From NCBI GenBank assembly GCA_037447605.1, contig CM074804.1, positions 8,597,356 to 8,661,355 of the forward strand: 64,000 nt of DNA. The letters run 5' to 3'. Below are positions 39,650 through 52,400 of this stretch, piece after piece (positions within the stretch are counted from its first letter, which is position 1; every line of letters begins with the position of its first letter). The notes beneath the pieces were generated by a model that saw nothing but the letters and a program-made list of their open reading frames with translations, did no database searches and had not been told where the DNA came from. Source of the stretch: Zygnema circumcarinatum. Lineage: Eukaryota; Streptophyta; Zygnematophyceae; Zygnematales; Zygnemataceae. The translations under genes were made by a program, and so were the position numbers.

Positions 39650-41354
39650 TGCATGAGCTACACCATGGAGGAGGTTTTGCACTGCGCTTGTCAGTCTTCC
39701 AAAGTCTTCCTTCCTTCCTAGGTCTGCGGCCGCAACTCAGCGCCCCTCTTCCCGGGGCCACGTCTTCGGTAGCGCTGCTGAGGCAGAGGCGTCTCCCTCC
39801 ATGCGCGAGCCTCGCTCTCAGAGGCAGAGGAGAGGCCACGCTCTGGCTCTGGCTCTGGCTCTGGCGCGGAGGGGAGGGAAGGGAGGGGAGGAACGAGACG
39901 GACCGCGTTCCGTTCCGGAGAGGGCGCGTGCGCCCGTCCGCCGCTGGGCTCCCTCCCTCCCTCTCCCTCCCTCCCTCCCTCTCCCTCCCTCCCTCCCTCC
40001 CTCCCCCGCCAGTGCTCCCTCTCGTCAGGGCAGCCGCTGCTCTGAGTCCGTTCCTGCACCGCCGCGCTCTGCCGCTCTGCTGTTCTGCTCCGCCGGCTCC
40101 GACTGCTGAGGAGATTTCCTGAACAAGGTGCCTACAGCATTGTTTGCACCTCGGGTCGACGCCCTCAGCTGAACCATACGACTTCTCTCGCCAAGTGATG
40201 CTCACCTAACGCGAGCACGCGTGACTGCGTACTCGAACAAGCAAGCTCGACTAGTGCCTTTACCAAGAGTGAGTAATGCCAGAAAACGTGTCAGACTTTA
40301 CTCCGCTGCTCGTGAAATCATCCCTTTGAGCTTCTATTACCCAGGGACAGTATATATAGATGATTAAGTGGAGTAAAGGAACGGCAACAGTGTGGATATC
40401 TGCAACAGATTAAGTACAGTGTATAAAGGCGAATACATGTACTAAAAATGGCAACGCACTTTAGCCCAATGAGAATGTATCGTAAAATCGCGCTACTCTG
40501 TTGATACGTAACAATACTATGTCAGAGATAGCAATGCTACCTCTTCCCTTAGTTTTATATCCTAACTGTAGGCGTAAGGACCAGTCTTTTCTTTTTTAAT
40601 CGTGTGTTTCCCCCTCATAAAGGTGCTCGCCGTCCAAACCCAGGATCAACGCCCTGTGTAAATAAACCCGAACAGACCTTGATAACAAGTGATGTTCTCG
40701 AAACAAAAGAGTCAAGTGCTTTCCTGGCTGACTCACTACAGCCACAGACAGAACGGACGTTTAATTCTCCAAATGAAAATTCTACTCTCCTTTTTGTATA
40801 TATTTCCTTTCCATTTATGTCGAACATTTTGTTCTGCCAATTAACACCATTCCTGCCTGGCAAACTACTTCTCAGCAGCGGAGCATCCAGTGCCGTATGG
40901 ATCCAGACAGTGGCGAATATGGGCCCTTTCCACGTCCGACAGTAAGAATTCACATCTGTGTCATTAGATGTACTATGAGTGAAGGTTCCGCGTCTGCAGT
41001 ACCGCAGTCCTGAACGAGTGAGAGTCTCCTGCAACCTGCAACATTCGGTGTGCCTGCTGACCATTTGTCTGTTCTTCTGTGCAACTTCATCTGATTCCAC
41101 TCAACTTTCTGTCTTGGGCTGATTCATTTATCTTACTGGTGACTAGCATTCCTTACGTCATCTAATCTGTTTTCTCTCCAACTCTGCTTAGTGATCTTGG
41201 ATGCTTTCCTGCCAACTGCGCACTATCTCCAGCGCAGTTCTTGCATTGGCGTGTTCCACCCACTCTATGAATATGTACTTGGAGAAGTCCGGAATCGAGA
41301 GCATGGAACTAAGTGATGGAACATTGACGTACGATTTGAGCAACATTTTTGCAG
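39650..41354. promoter_or_regulatory. Divergent promoter region and unresolved 5' part of the MIC19-like gene
   Basis: Near 39841-39866 there is a (CTCTGG)4 repeat, and at about 39946-40006 a CCCTCC-type pyrimidine tract, as at other divergent promoters here. The first exon(s) of the rightward MIC19-like gene must lie between about 40.0 and 41.35 kb, but I could not find a convincing one. Confidence 0.4.
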
Positions 41355-42459
41355 TACACACCACGCCTCATTGACCGACTGCGTGGGAGAAAAAACCGGG
41401 GAAAACGTCCACCTCCGCCAAGTCCTCCTGAGGAGCCTCCGTCATCTCCTCTATTAGATGCTAATCCAACGGTACCAAGGGGGGCCATCCTTCCTTTTTG
41501 GGGTGGCTTTTACCCGAGTCTACCTGAAGGACCGAGCTTTCAAGAGAGAGAGAAGGCAGAGAAGAGAGAGCGCGAGCTGGCGCCAATCAAGGATGTGTTA
41601 GAACAAGCGGTGAGGGCCGCCTGTTCCTTCCTCTTTTTTGGCATTAATTCCGAATGTTGGAAATCGTACTTCCAATCTCTTCGGAGGGATTCAAGTGAAT
41701 GATCTGGCTGACAATTTACAGTAAGCTTTTCCATTATTCCTGTTGTTTCGTTTTTAGCGTTTTCCCATGTTTTGGCGCAGAATAATTTGAAAGGAAGCAT
41801 CACTCAGATGGAAGGAGAAGAAGCTGAAATCATTCGGAAACTGGCGCAGGAGCTTCACGATAAGGAATATAGGTTATTTCACCCTATTTCTCAACTCTCT
41901 GTCTTTGGAATGCTTTTGTTCCCCTATTTCTGAGCATGCTGTTGAGTTGCATCTGCATGTCCGCCACTGCTCCAGTGCAATACACTACTGACGTATTTGA
42001 AGTCCTTTTGGGACAGGGCTCCCCAGAGACCTACTCCTTGTGGAACAGAGAAGCAAGCGTGCATCTCCTGTTACACGGCCAATACAAAGGTTTCGTTCCG
42101 TTCTTTGCAAGCCCAGTAGTTGTTTCCATTCTACTCTCTAGATCTTAAACCAGCAGCCATACCGACCGGAGCAGTCCCTCCACCTGTTGCGGAGCACGAG
42201 GGGCAGCACCTGATCCGGCCACGAGCCGCGTTCTGTTCTGCGCAGGAGCCACTCCGGTGCCGCGCGGCTGTCAAGGCCTTCCAAGCGTGTGCGCTGCGCG
42301 CGCAGGAGGTGGGGCCGCTCCGCCCTGCCCTGTGCCCCTGCCCTGCCCTGCCCTGTGCTTGCTTTGCCGCTGCCTGTCCGACTGCCATTCCGATCGATGG
42401 CTGAAGCTACTTCGTGTGTTGGTGTGCAGGATTTCGTGAGGGCGACCTTGTCCCAATGA
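41355..42459 (+). CDS. CHCH-domain protein, MIC19/CHCHD3-like (5' end unresolved)
   Basis: Exons with clear splice sites are 41355-41609 (YTPRLIDRLRGRKNRGKRPP, Pro-rich linker, charged helix EREKAEKRERELAPIKDVLE), 41781-41872 (MEGEEAEIIRKLAQELHDKE), 42246-42308 and 42430-42459. The last two encode EPLRCRAAVKAFQACALRAQ, then EDFVRATLSQ and a stop. This is a single CX9C helix as in the second half of CHCH domains. The order of LIDRL motif, charged coiled coil and C-terminal CX9C followed by a short helix is that of MIC19, a MICOS subunit shaping mitochondrial cristae. The exon carrying the first CX9C helix was not found: the 41872 donor (phase 2) and the 42246 acceptor (phase 0) require one more exon between them. 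Start and first exon are also missing. Confidence 0.6.
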
Positions 42460-43304
42460 CCCTTTTCCCCCGTTTTGTGAGTGCATTGGAGATGAAGTGA
42501 CGCTGACATCAGCCAGCGCCAGTGCCGCTCTGCACCACTGCGGCCGCCTGCCATTGCAAAGTGGGCGGGCTGCGAGGCACATTTTTGTCTTTGTTGTTGA
42601 GCACTTTCATACGCTTTGCAGAAGCGGACCGGGATGCGCACTCAATTTTTTGGACTTTAACCTCCATAGGAAACGTTCCAGAGTACTTGAAAAAAAAGAA
42701 GAAAGGTGCATCCAATCTAAGCCACATCAGAGAAAGAGCAACAACAAGGTCAAAAACAGCCGTAAGGTCCTCCGAAAATACCTTAAGGCGTTTCCAAAGC
42801 ATTCCAAAAACATTTGAAAGATATCCCAAAAACTTAAAAATTCCAACACAAAAAATCAAAAGAAAATGACAATAAGTACTAAGTATGGACATCCCAACAT
42901 TTGTTAATAACCAATGCTACAGTTGCTAAATTTTTTGAGGGTTCCTCAAATACTGTCCAGTACAAAATCAACGAAACATTTCTCAGGCTCTCGACGTGCA
43001 GGCCAAACACAGTCTACAAGCTCCTCATAAAAATAAAAGGGGTACCCAAAGCCATATTCTCAGGAGCAAGTCTCTTGTCATTACACTGCGGACGAAGTGC
43101 AGTGAGGGAGAAAGCGAAAGGCACAGAGTATCGTAGTACGGAGCGACCTTTCCTCAAGTGAGGAACCTATACAGAACACGTGGAGCGTCTGCATCTACCG
43201 CCAGACAGGACAGACAGGTAGACATTGCTCAAGGCGATATTTTTTTCAAGCCTCCAATGACATGTGCATCCGTTGGCTACACCCTTGAGACGCCGGATCA
43301 TGCA
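42460..43304. other. Convergent 3' spacer between MIC19-like and PRCC-like genes
   Basis: About 0.85 kb, AT-rich from 42650 onward, with no supported exon. Confidence 0.5.
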
Positions 43305-45153
43305 TCACCATCCGTACTTGGCCTGAGTCTCTGCTTTTGTCAGCTGGCCCTTCGATCGGCGCTCCGTCAGATCCATCTCCTTCAGCTTCATATCATAATA
43401 CAGCGAGCTGATCTGGTGCTTGCGTCGATGAACTTTGCTCGGTTTGTCTTTGCCGGCAGATACTGGCTGCAACAAAAGCAAACGGTGGAAGCGAGAAATA
43501 CAGAGAAAACTGATTCAATTTCTATCATTGTGAAATTCGACAATATATTTCAGGGAATATGTAGAATCAAAAGGTGAACAACGATCTGCAAGCATCACAA
43601 TACCATTCCATTTCCTGCCACCAGGAATAACCAAGCTATTGGACCAGAGATTGCTTACACAACCAAATGAGATAATCCGTGGGATAAAGACCATACATGC
43701 ACTTGAGGACAAAGCCTCCTATAGGCATGAATGCTCTGGGAGTAAAAAAATCAAGCAGCATCCAGGGAGCAAAGTCACATTTCACCAATATTGCATGGGC
43801 CTTGAAAGAGGGCCCGGCCTTAAGTTATAGAAGGACGATTAATTTAGGTGGGCAGTTACGCACTTGATAGGAAGGTCCAAATGCAATTCCAGTTGACCGC
43901 AGCTGGTCGTCCCTGACTCGTCCTTTGGTCAAATCTTGCTGTTTCACCTCCTTGAACTGCAAACCATCGATTAGTATTGATTTATCTCTCCTCTTCACCG
44001 AAGCCATTGCTTCAATGAGAGGGTCATGCGGGGCATCCGTATTGAAGGAGCTACCTGTAGCACCTGCTGCCTCGCTTCCATGATTCCCAGAGGAGCAGGC
44101 ATAAGAATGATGCTGAGCCTCTGATGAAAAATTAACGCCCGGAAGAGCTGCCGCACTCCAATTTTGAACCGTACCCCCTGTACTACTGCTGTAAGCCCCA
44201 TCACTTCCTCCATAAAAAAAACTGTTTGAATCCCAACCTTGCGCTACAGAATCACCATGCAATCCTTGATAAGTGCTTTGGTGAGCTTGCGATTGCACAG
44301 CCATCCTTCCTCCTTCTGCATAAACATATCCACCAGCCTCAATTGTTGGATTGTTCCAGTAGCTTCCTTGTGGATTCCCCCCTCCGCTTGCAGCCCCAGT
44401 GTCGGTCCACGTAGGTACTTCTGTGGCAAATGATTTAGGAGGTTCGCTACTAGTTGACACTCCGTTCCCCATACTCCTGTCTTCTGATGAGTTAGTGTCC
44501 ATCATCGTTCTTCGCCCGCCTCCCGAAGTGCCTGAGCCCAAGGTGTGTTTCGGAGGAGGCAAAAATGCTGCCAGCCCTGATTTGCCCTCCTTCTCGCTAG
44601 CACCAGTGTCATGTCTTTTTGAATTTCTCACTTTATTCTCTTCTTCTTCTTCTTCTTCCAGCTCCCTTTTAGACTGCAACACTGGCTTAACAACTACATG
44701 ATTTTCTTCCCTATTTCCTCGAAGCACGGACCGTTCCCGAAATTCTTCTTGATCTCGGACCTTTTTTGTGGCAGCGGCACCCGGCTTTGACGCTCCTTTT
44801 GGTGCTGGCAATGTAGAAAACAGTGAGGACGCACCTTGGCTAATGGTTGAAGAGGGAGGTTTCTTAGTTCCTCGTACACTTGTGACAGGCTCCACTGAGA
44901 AGCTACGCTCAATTCTTCCCTCTAACTCAAGCTTCCCGGATGCACCCTGGCTCCTCGGGACCGGAAGCTTCTCAGTTTTCAGAGCAGCTCCAATCGAAGC
45001 CGAAGCCGCACCATTCCCCGGCAGCTTCGCTCCGGGATGCAGGGAGGACACAGCAGCAGAAGCGCCTTCCTCCTCCCTCTCGCCCACAGGTGCCCCATCG
45101 TCGCTGCTGCTGCTCCCATCGTCGGGGCCATAAGTTGCAAGCAGCGCATCCAT
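43305..45153 (-). CDS. PRCC-domain protein (mitotic checkpoint regulator/splicing-associated family)
   Basis: PRCC family proteins are nuclear and associate with pre-mRNA splicing factors; the human member also binds MAD2B. Two exons, 45153-43864 (430 codons) and 43466-43305 (53 codons plus stop), join in phase 0 for 483 aa. The N-terminus MDALLATYGPDDGSSSSDDG is the family's opening motif, which is why I prefer ATG 45153 over an in-frame ATG 48 bases upstream. The middle is low-complexity Ser/Gly/Glu. The C-terminal PRCC domain is strong: IDGLQFKEVKQQDLTKGRVR, DDQLRSTGIAFGPSYQ, then KVHRRKHQISSLYYDMKLKE, TERRSKGQLTKAETQAKYGW at the very end. Divergent with RINT1/MAG2. Confidence 0.93.
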
Positions 45154-45474
45154 GGCTATGGAGGCGAAGCCTGACACTTCACGCAACCGAGGAACCGCCA
45201 AAATGAAGAAAGTGAGAACGGGAAAGCAGCGGAGGAAAGCGCTCGCCCGCCCTCTGCACCGCGGCGGGCGGCCCCTCGCTCCCTCCCTCGCTCCCTCCCT
45301 CGCTCCCTCCCTCCTCTCCGTCGACCGACGGCGAGGACGAGGACGAGGGAGGGAGGCGCGGACAGTCGCAAAGCCAAGCCAAGTCGCCTTGCGCAGAGTA
45401 TTAGAGAGTAGGGTTTCTTCTCTTTTGGACGGTGGAGGACGTCTTCCGCTTTTGTCTGGATCACGGCTCTATCC
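45154..45474. promoter_or_regulatory. Divergent promoter between PRCC-like and RINT1/MAG2 genes
   Basis: Only 321 bp separate the two start codons. It contains three CGCTCCCTCCCT-type units near 45276-45312 and GACGAGGGAGGGAGG purine sequence near 45341-45356. Confidence 0.6.
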
Positions 45475-48400
45475 ATGGCGTCTTCCCCCCTTCTCCAGTC
45501 TCTGACTGACGTCTCCCCCGCCATGGTCGACTTTCTTGATAGACATTTTGCTTCTGCTGAAGACCTGTCATCTTCTTCTTCCATATTGGGACACTTAGAA
45601 GCTGAGCGGCAAGGGATGCTCGAGCAACAGGCGGTGCTTCGCTCGTCTTTAGCAGGCTTGGCATCCATGGCTGCCAGCCGAGTAAATGCAGAGGCGGAGT
45701 CTCTTCAGCGGCTGGCGCAGCACGTGCATGCGGCTCAGTGCCGGGCGGACGCCGCAGGGGCAGAGATGACGGCTACGGTGGAGGAGCTCGCAGAGCTGGC
45801 GGAGGAGGTGACCCGAATTGAGAGGACGAGGGCTTACATGGAGGCGCTCCTAGTGCTTGAAAGTCAGGTAGCAGATTTGGAGGATGCTGTCGCTGCAGCT
45901 ACAAAGGTAGCACTTGCTCCTTTCACCATTCACTCAATGCTGTTTGCGAGCGAGTCCTATACGGATGACTTATGTAGAGGAAGGCATTTCGTCGATGTTA
46001 CTTTGAGTGGAAAGTGCTTTTTTGCTGATGGAATGGAAGAAGGGGTTACAGTGTGAAGGAGTTCTTCATTTCGTTTCTATGCAACCTCACCAGTGGTTGA
46101 ATGATGTGGAAGATGTTTCCATTCATCTTTACATCACTCAGTTCGCATTCAGGCACAAATGGCTGCCAGGGTAAACGTAAAAGAAACAGAAATGTAAACG
46201 TTCTCACAGTGTTCTGAGGAAGGCAGCATCACATGCCATCACATGTAGGGGGCTTGCGGCTCCTATTATGGTAGTCTTTTTAAATGATTATGGATGCACT
46301 AAGAACTCATGGACTTCCATTTCTGCTCTCACAGTGCCAGCTGGATCACGTATTTTCCTATGATGCATTGCCTCTCTTGCTTCAGTTGTAAATTCACTTG
46401 CATTTGGAGTGCTTCCTTTGGTCCATGGAATTTCCCAAGTGTGGGATTCTTTCTGCTATTTCTAACAGGCTCTTTGCTCCGCTGTTCAGAGAGAAGGGAT
46501 TTCACCGGGAGCCCTCATCGCAGCTGCCACTGCCTTTCAAACCGTCGCAAACACCTTGGCTGCTATGGCTGACACTCGATCGCACTGGAAACATATGAGG
46601 GAAGCAGCTGACATTCGCCTTGACCGTGCTGCTGCTGTTCTGCATCCTCTTGCACTGGGTGCTTATAGAACTTGTCTAAGAGATATAGGATGGCCACTTC
46701 CACTCTCAAGTGCAAGTGGACCTTCCCAGAGCTCGCCATATAGCAAACATGAAGAGCAAAGTAAAAATGATCCTATTCTCAGGCTTCATGGGGAAACGAA
46801 AGGTCGCTTCGAGAATCTTTTTGCCTCCTTATCAATCGTGCAAGTGGTAGAAAAACTGCGGCGAAATCGACAGGAACTCGTCCACCGACGCGTAAGGGCT
46901 CCAGAACAAGCGAACTGGCAGAGGCAAAGTCAAAGTAGATGGAATAGCGAAAGGTTGTCAGAGTCGGAGGTGCTCTGGTCTATGGAAGAGCTTGTTGCCC
47001 CTATCGCTCGGCGTGCAGAGCCGCATTTGGTCAGGTGGCTGGAAAGACCTGAATTGGTCTTTGCTCTTGTATTTCGCGTGGCTCGCAGTCATGTGGAGAT
47101 AATGGATGTTGCATTGCAGCCAGTTCTGGACAGTGCCAGCCTTGTGGGTATCAGCGCACGTGAAGAATGGGTCAAGGCCGTGGTTGCCATTGCGACTGCA
47201 CACCTAAAGGACAGGCTTCTGCCGTGGCTTGCTCAGCAGACGAAGGGAGAGCAATCTCAAGATCTGAATTCTTCTCTTTTGTTGGACGCCGTTGACCAAG
47301 CACTAGATTTCGACGTGCAAATGCGGAGCCTGGCTATGGGGACTCCTGTGGCTTCGAGTCGAGCGCTTGAGGGGCCGTTGCCAGACACTGTTGGTGTAAA
47401 TATAGGTTCCGCGTTAGATGTTTTTGCTCTTCAATCAGTTTGGCTGGAGTTGTGGACTCGCTTAGAGCTAGAAGATGCTCAGCAGAAGCTTCGGGAGGAG
47501 TTGCAACGAGAAAGTGCATGGACACAAGTCGATTCGACGGCTGCAACTCTAGAATTTTTGGAAGGAGGGCGAGAAATGAGTGCTGCTATTGACTCTGGTG
47601 GTGCCATGGAAACTGAGCTACGACCGATGCCAGGAGCGGAAGCGTTATTTAGAATAATGTGGGCAGCAGTATATAGATGTCGGGCACTGCGGATTAGTAA
47701 ACATCGACTGGCGTTCGTTAGAGCAGTTGTCGCTCCTTTAGCTACGCAGTACAGAGAGGCTCTTCTCAATCGTGTTCAAGAAGTGGAAGCTTCGACAGCC
47801 TTAGCAGATACGACTGCCATGATGAAGGTAGCAGCGTGCGCCAGCTCTGCACATTACTGTCAATTTACATTGCAGCAATGGAGTGATGAGGCCTTCTTTA
47901 TAGAATTGAAGAGGGTTGCAGAAGAAACCGACTCTACAGCCAATGGCTGGGAGGAGCTGCAAGTTGATCCTGACGAGGGTATTGGAGGGGATTTTAGTGA
48001 TGCAAACACGCAGAGAACACCTTTCTCTAGCAAAGGAAGCGGTGTTGACTCGTCTGGGAGTAGCTTGACCGGTGCTGGAATAGAAGGGTCGGTCTTTGAT
48101 GCGGAAATTGATGGGTTTGTGAGGTCCCAGACAGAGTGGACAGGAAGGATTCTCACAGCTCTTTTGCGTGGTTTTGATTCGAGGTGCACCGAGTATGTCA
48201 GGAATAGGAAAAAGTGGCAGGAGGGTACAGTTCAAGACGATAGTAGTCGATCGAGTTCCAGTGACGCGGTGCGCAGCCCCGCGAAGGATGTCAGGAGGAA
48301 GGAAAGCGAAGGATGGGCGCGTCAGCTACTAGGTGGACTTCAGCTCAGGCCGATTTTTTTTTATGAAGTTGAAGGGCAAGATGTCTCTGGGAGCTTCATA

Positions 48401-48859
48401 GAGCCCTTGTCTGTACTGCGGTCGCAATTGGATGTCCTTCAGAGGGCCCTAGACTCGGATCTCTTTGCTGGACTCTGGCGGAGGTTGGCAGCAGCCCTTG
48501 ATGAGAACCTCATGGAAAGTGTGGTCTTAGGGGGAGCAAAGTTTTCAGACGCGGGAGCGAGGCAGTTTGCTGTGGACATGTCGGCAGTGTTCTCCTTGTT
48601 CCGCGGCTACACCGCCCGGCCCATCAACTTTTTCCGAAGCCTGCGCGACTCGCTGGCGGTGCTGCTCATGGCACCCTCCGAGGCATCGGCGCTGCTGCTC
48701 ATGCTCTCCATGGCCGGGACGGAGGCGGGCACTGGAGAGGGAGGGTCAGAGGCAGACAGCAAGCTGCTTCCTTTGTTGCAAAAGCGGAACATTCGCCGCA
48801 TGGCGCCTGGAAGAGTGTTGGAAGTTTTGAACCAGCGTGTCGGAATAAAGCGGCCGTGA
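45475..48859 (+). CDS. MAG2: RINT1/TIP20/MAG2-family vesicle-tethering protein
   Basis: RINT1/TIP20 proteins belong to the Dsl1/NRZ complex that tethers Golgi-derived COPI vesicles at the ER; the plant member is MAG2. Two exons, 45475-45906 (144 codons) and 46469-48859 (796 codons plus stop), join in phase 0 to give 940 aa. The N-terminal 140 residues are a coiled coil (ERQGMLEQQAVLRSSLAGLA and following). The RINT1/TIP20 domain shows FENLFASLSIVQVVEKLRRN, ELVAPIARRAEPHLVRWLER, PELVFALVFRVARSHVEIMD, and a C-terminal block with VDMSAVFSLFRGYTARPINF and RRMAPGRVLEVLNQR. A low-complexity acidic Ser/Gly insert lies at about residues 620-670. The 562-bp intron has no other supported exon. The ATG has the CCATGG context. 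Family assignment is strong; the symbol is by plant analogy. Confidence 0.9.
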
Positions 48860-49461
48860 TTGACTCGGCTTGGTTGGACTGTTGCAGCAAGCTTGCCCTG
48901 TGGCCACGCTCTGCTTTGCTGTTTGCTGGAGAGTGGGCCGTCGTCTTACTGTGATATAAAACGGATGTGTGGTCCGTTCCGTTGACCCGTAGCAAACACG
49001 AACGCGGCACTGAGAACATCAGTAGGAAAACGATCTTGGGGCAATCAGCTTCCTTCACCGTGACACTTTGCCCATGCAGAGGGCCGCGCATGCCTGCTCA
49101 TTTGCCTGGTCTTCAAAGCCTACCCAGTTTCCATAGATGCACATGGCAGGGGAGGTGCGCACCACACAGGCGCTAAGGCCTGCCGACCATAGCGCGCATG
49201 ATGCCGACATCCGCATGAGCCAAGGGCGCGTGCCATGCATGCCCCAGTGGGCGCATTAGCAGGCGACAACCATCATCAGACGGCTATCATCGATCCCAAG
49301 GAATAGTTTTAAGCACATCACACGAACAACTCGATCCAAAAGGTGCTCACTTACGGTTCGATTATTATGACACACATGTTGAGCATCTAGCATAGTCCAA
49401 ATAAGCAAAGGTCTGCCAATGAATAAAAAAGAATGAGCCCTCATGGCCGCTCACTGGAACA
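48860..49461. other. Convergent 3' spacer between RINT1/MAG2 and DEG8-like genes
   Basis: 0.6 kb between opposed stops with GCCATGC-type words. No exon is evident. Confidence 0.55.
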
Positions 49462-52400
49462 TTACCGGCTACTCTCCTCCAACACGAGCGGCAGCTCCAA
49501 TTCTTGATCCCCCCGCAACACCTTGATGCTGACGCTTTCACCCACGTTGAGAGTGTCTAGTATCTTACTCAAGTCTTGCGATGTTTGTACCTGCAGAGAA
49601 AAGGCTCAAAGTCGCTCAGAATTCAAAAGGACTGAATCTCGGATGTAAGTCGAAACAATGGAAACCTGGCTGAAAATACGCCAGACAAATCAATTCAGTG
49701 CTGCATTTTTTGTCTGCTTATGTTGGCGACAGAAGCCAACATCAGAGCACATTCCCGAGGCTCCCCCCCTTCACGCACCGGCCGGTTGCCGACGGCGATG
49801 ATGACATCACCGAGGGCAATGTTGCCTGCAAAGCCACGCCTTGTTGCCATGATTCCCGCTTTTGCTGCAGCACTGCCAGGTGGCACCTGTACGAAACTCA
49901 CAAAAACTGTCAGCAAACACCTGTTTTCCAACGCTGAACATAGAAACGCATAAGTAAGCACATGGCCTTAATTCACATCCCTGACGATCTTATCCTGTTC
50001 ACTGTGGGACATAGCCACACAACCAGGGATTCTTCAGAAAAGAACCTTGTTGGAAGACACAATCGTCATCTGATCAGGCAAGGAAGCTACGAATTCTGTT
50101 GATACAGTAGGAAGCAGAAGCAAACCCAAGTTCACAGGAGAGGAGCTTACAGAAAGGACAAGCGCTCCCTCTTTGACATTAAGCTGCTTGGCAATGTTGT
50201 CTGCTGCCAGCTGCACATTCAAACCGGGCCGAATCACCTGCATGCGAACCGACGCCTCAATCTCATCATTTCCCACCACGCCCAAAAGCGGCCTTCCATC
50301 GATGCTAATATCAACCAATGGTCACTCGGTGGCAGTATCATACGATTCAGGCTTTAATTATTCCTGCTAACATTGCAAATTTCATATTTCAACAGCCGAA
50401 TAATATTATGTGTTCGGGCAATTCAACTCAAGTCAAGTTGAAACAACTTTAAGTCTTTCAGTGGCATGGGAAATAGCTTCAGAGTGCCGGCCTCTGTGTA
50501 TGACATGACAGCAAGACAGGCATAATGGCATTGGCATAGGAAAGTTCCGTCAATGGAGTGTGAACGTTCACTGCCCACCTTGCCATGGGCGATGAGCTGC
50601 GGGACCACACGTGCGACCGTGTCCACGGGGATGGCAAAGCCCACGCCGGCCGACGTGCCTGCCCTCGCGCCAAAACCGGAACTTTTCAAAGCATGAGCCC
50701 ACCTGCTGAAATCGCAGAAGAATATGGATTGGAAGAAGCACGTACATAAGTTGGGAGAGTCTGGACCCCCCAACCTGTGCGCGTGAAGATGGCCGTGTTG
50801 ATGCCGATGAGCCTCCCGCGGGAGTCAAGCAGCGGGCCCCCACTGCCAACCATGGAAAGGGCAAGAGTTGGAAACTGCATCCTTATATGCCACTTTGAGA
50901 GGACAATGACGAGCGTAGCGTTGTAATGCTGCATTTTCATGGTCCAACTTCAACTTTGCTGACGTGGTTCAGCTTTGCTGATGTCAACTCGCATATGCGG
51001 ACGGTTGAAGTTCAGTAGTTGAAACTAGTTGAAAAACGTCGTTTCGAAAATTGAAAAACTCTCAGAGTCAGTTTCCAACTCCGGAGCTTCAACCAGCTGA
51101 AAAAAGTTGAACCATGAAAACGCACCCTATGCTGGAGTAGCAAGTTACTCTTTATGTTGACAAGTCCGAAACAACAAGCCTTGGCCATGCTCATATCAAA
51201 TGGTGTGCTTTTTCACTTAAACAAAAAGCACAACACACACACACACCTGCTCTCTTGTCATTGGATTAGAGATCTACTGAGACCCACCTACAACCTTGCA
51301 GTCCAGGGTTTTTAGGGATTTACAGTGAAAGGCATCACGCGCAAGAAGCTGCCCTGATTGAATGGAGGCCACATATATTAACTGATAGCCCTTGCTTGAT
51401 TCAATTGTTGTCCGTACAGTACAGCGGCATCAAGCTATTGCCATTTCTGACATACATGGCTCACGCATGATTTCAAACATCTTTGACAAAGAGAGCATAG
51501 GGAGGGCCCCCCACAAGCGCTCGGGAGAGCGAACGAGTATGACCTGTTTCCCGGGTTGATGGCGGAGTCCGTCTGCACGCCCCCCCCTATGACGACCCCG
51601 GTCTGACTCTGAATGTCGCGGTTGAGGCCGCTGACGACCCCGGTCGTGAGGGTGTGGTCGAACCCGAAGGGGTTCCCGATCGCGAGCACTTTCTGGCCCA
51701 CGCGCAGGCCCGCGCTCGCCCCCAACGGCACCGCCCGCAGCAAATAGCGCGGGGCCTCCACCTGCCGCCCCGCCCACCCCCCCCGTCAGCACTGCACTGC
51801 ACTGCACTGTATTGCTGCAGCCACCGCTTGCTTGCCTTTATGCTTCCTGGTGATGAAGGGGTCAGATGCTAGTGATGCAGATGGGTAGGGCTAAGAACTT
51901 TACTTTCAAAACTGCTAAATCGTTAAATTTATCCGTTCCAACCAGCGTTCCTTCAAAATTTCGCTGGTATCTGTATATCATTTACGCAGCAGGTTAGCTC
52001 CATGTAAAAGCGCATAAAGAGACGCGGCCAACAGTTGCACAGCCTCATGAAGGCCATGTGGAGGAATGCACCCGTCGGTCCCGAGCAGCGCGACCCGCGC
52101 GACCACTCTCCCGGGCTTCGCGCTCTGCTGCAGCGCGCTGCCGATCACTGCACCCGCCGCATCGCAATCGATTGCAGGAGGGTGCACGTTTGTAAAGAAA
52201 GAGAAGTGCACAGCGTGGCGACCAGAGCGAGCGACGTTCAAGGGGGCTTAGATGTCCGCACATTGTTGGTACACGTTTACACTATTCCACAACCAGTAAA
52301 TGGCTTATCAACACAAAACCAAATTAGAGTAGCATTTTCATTGAACCAGCAAAAAAAAAGTGGCAATGGTCCAGCGGCAATGGTGTCGCCAAACAGTGTG

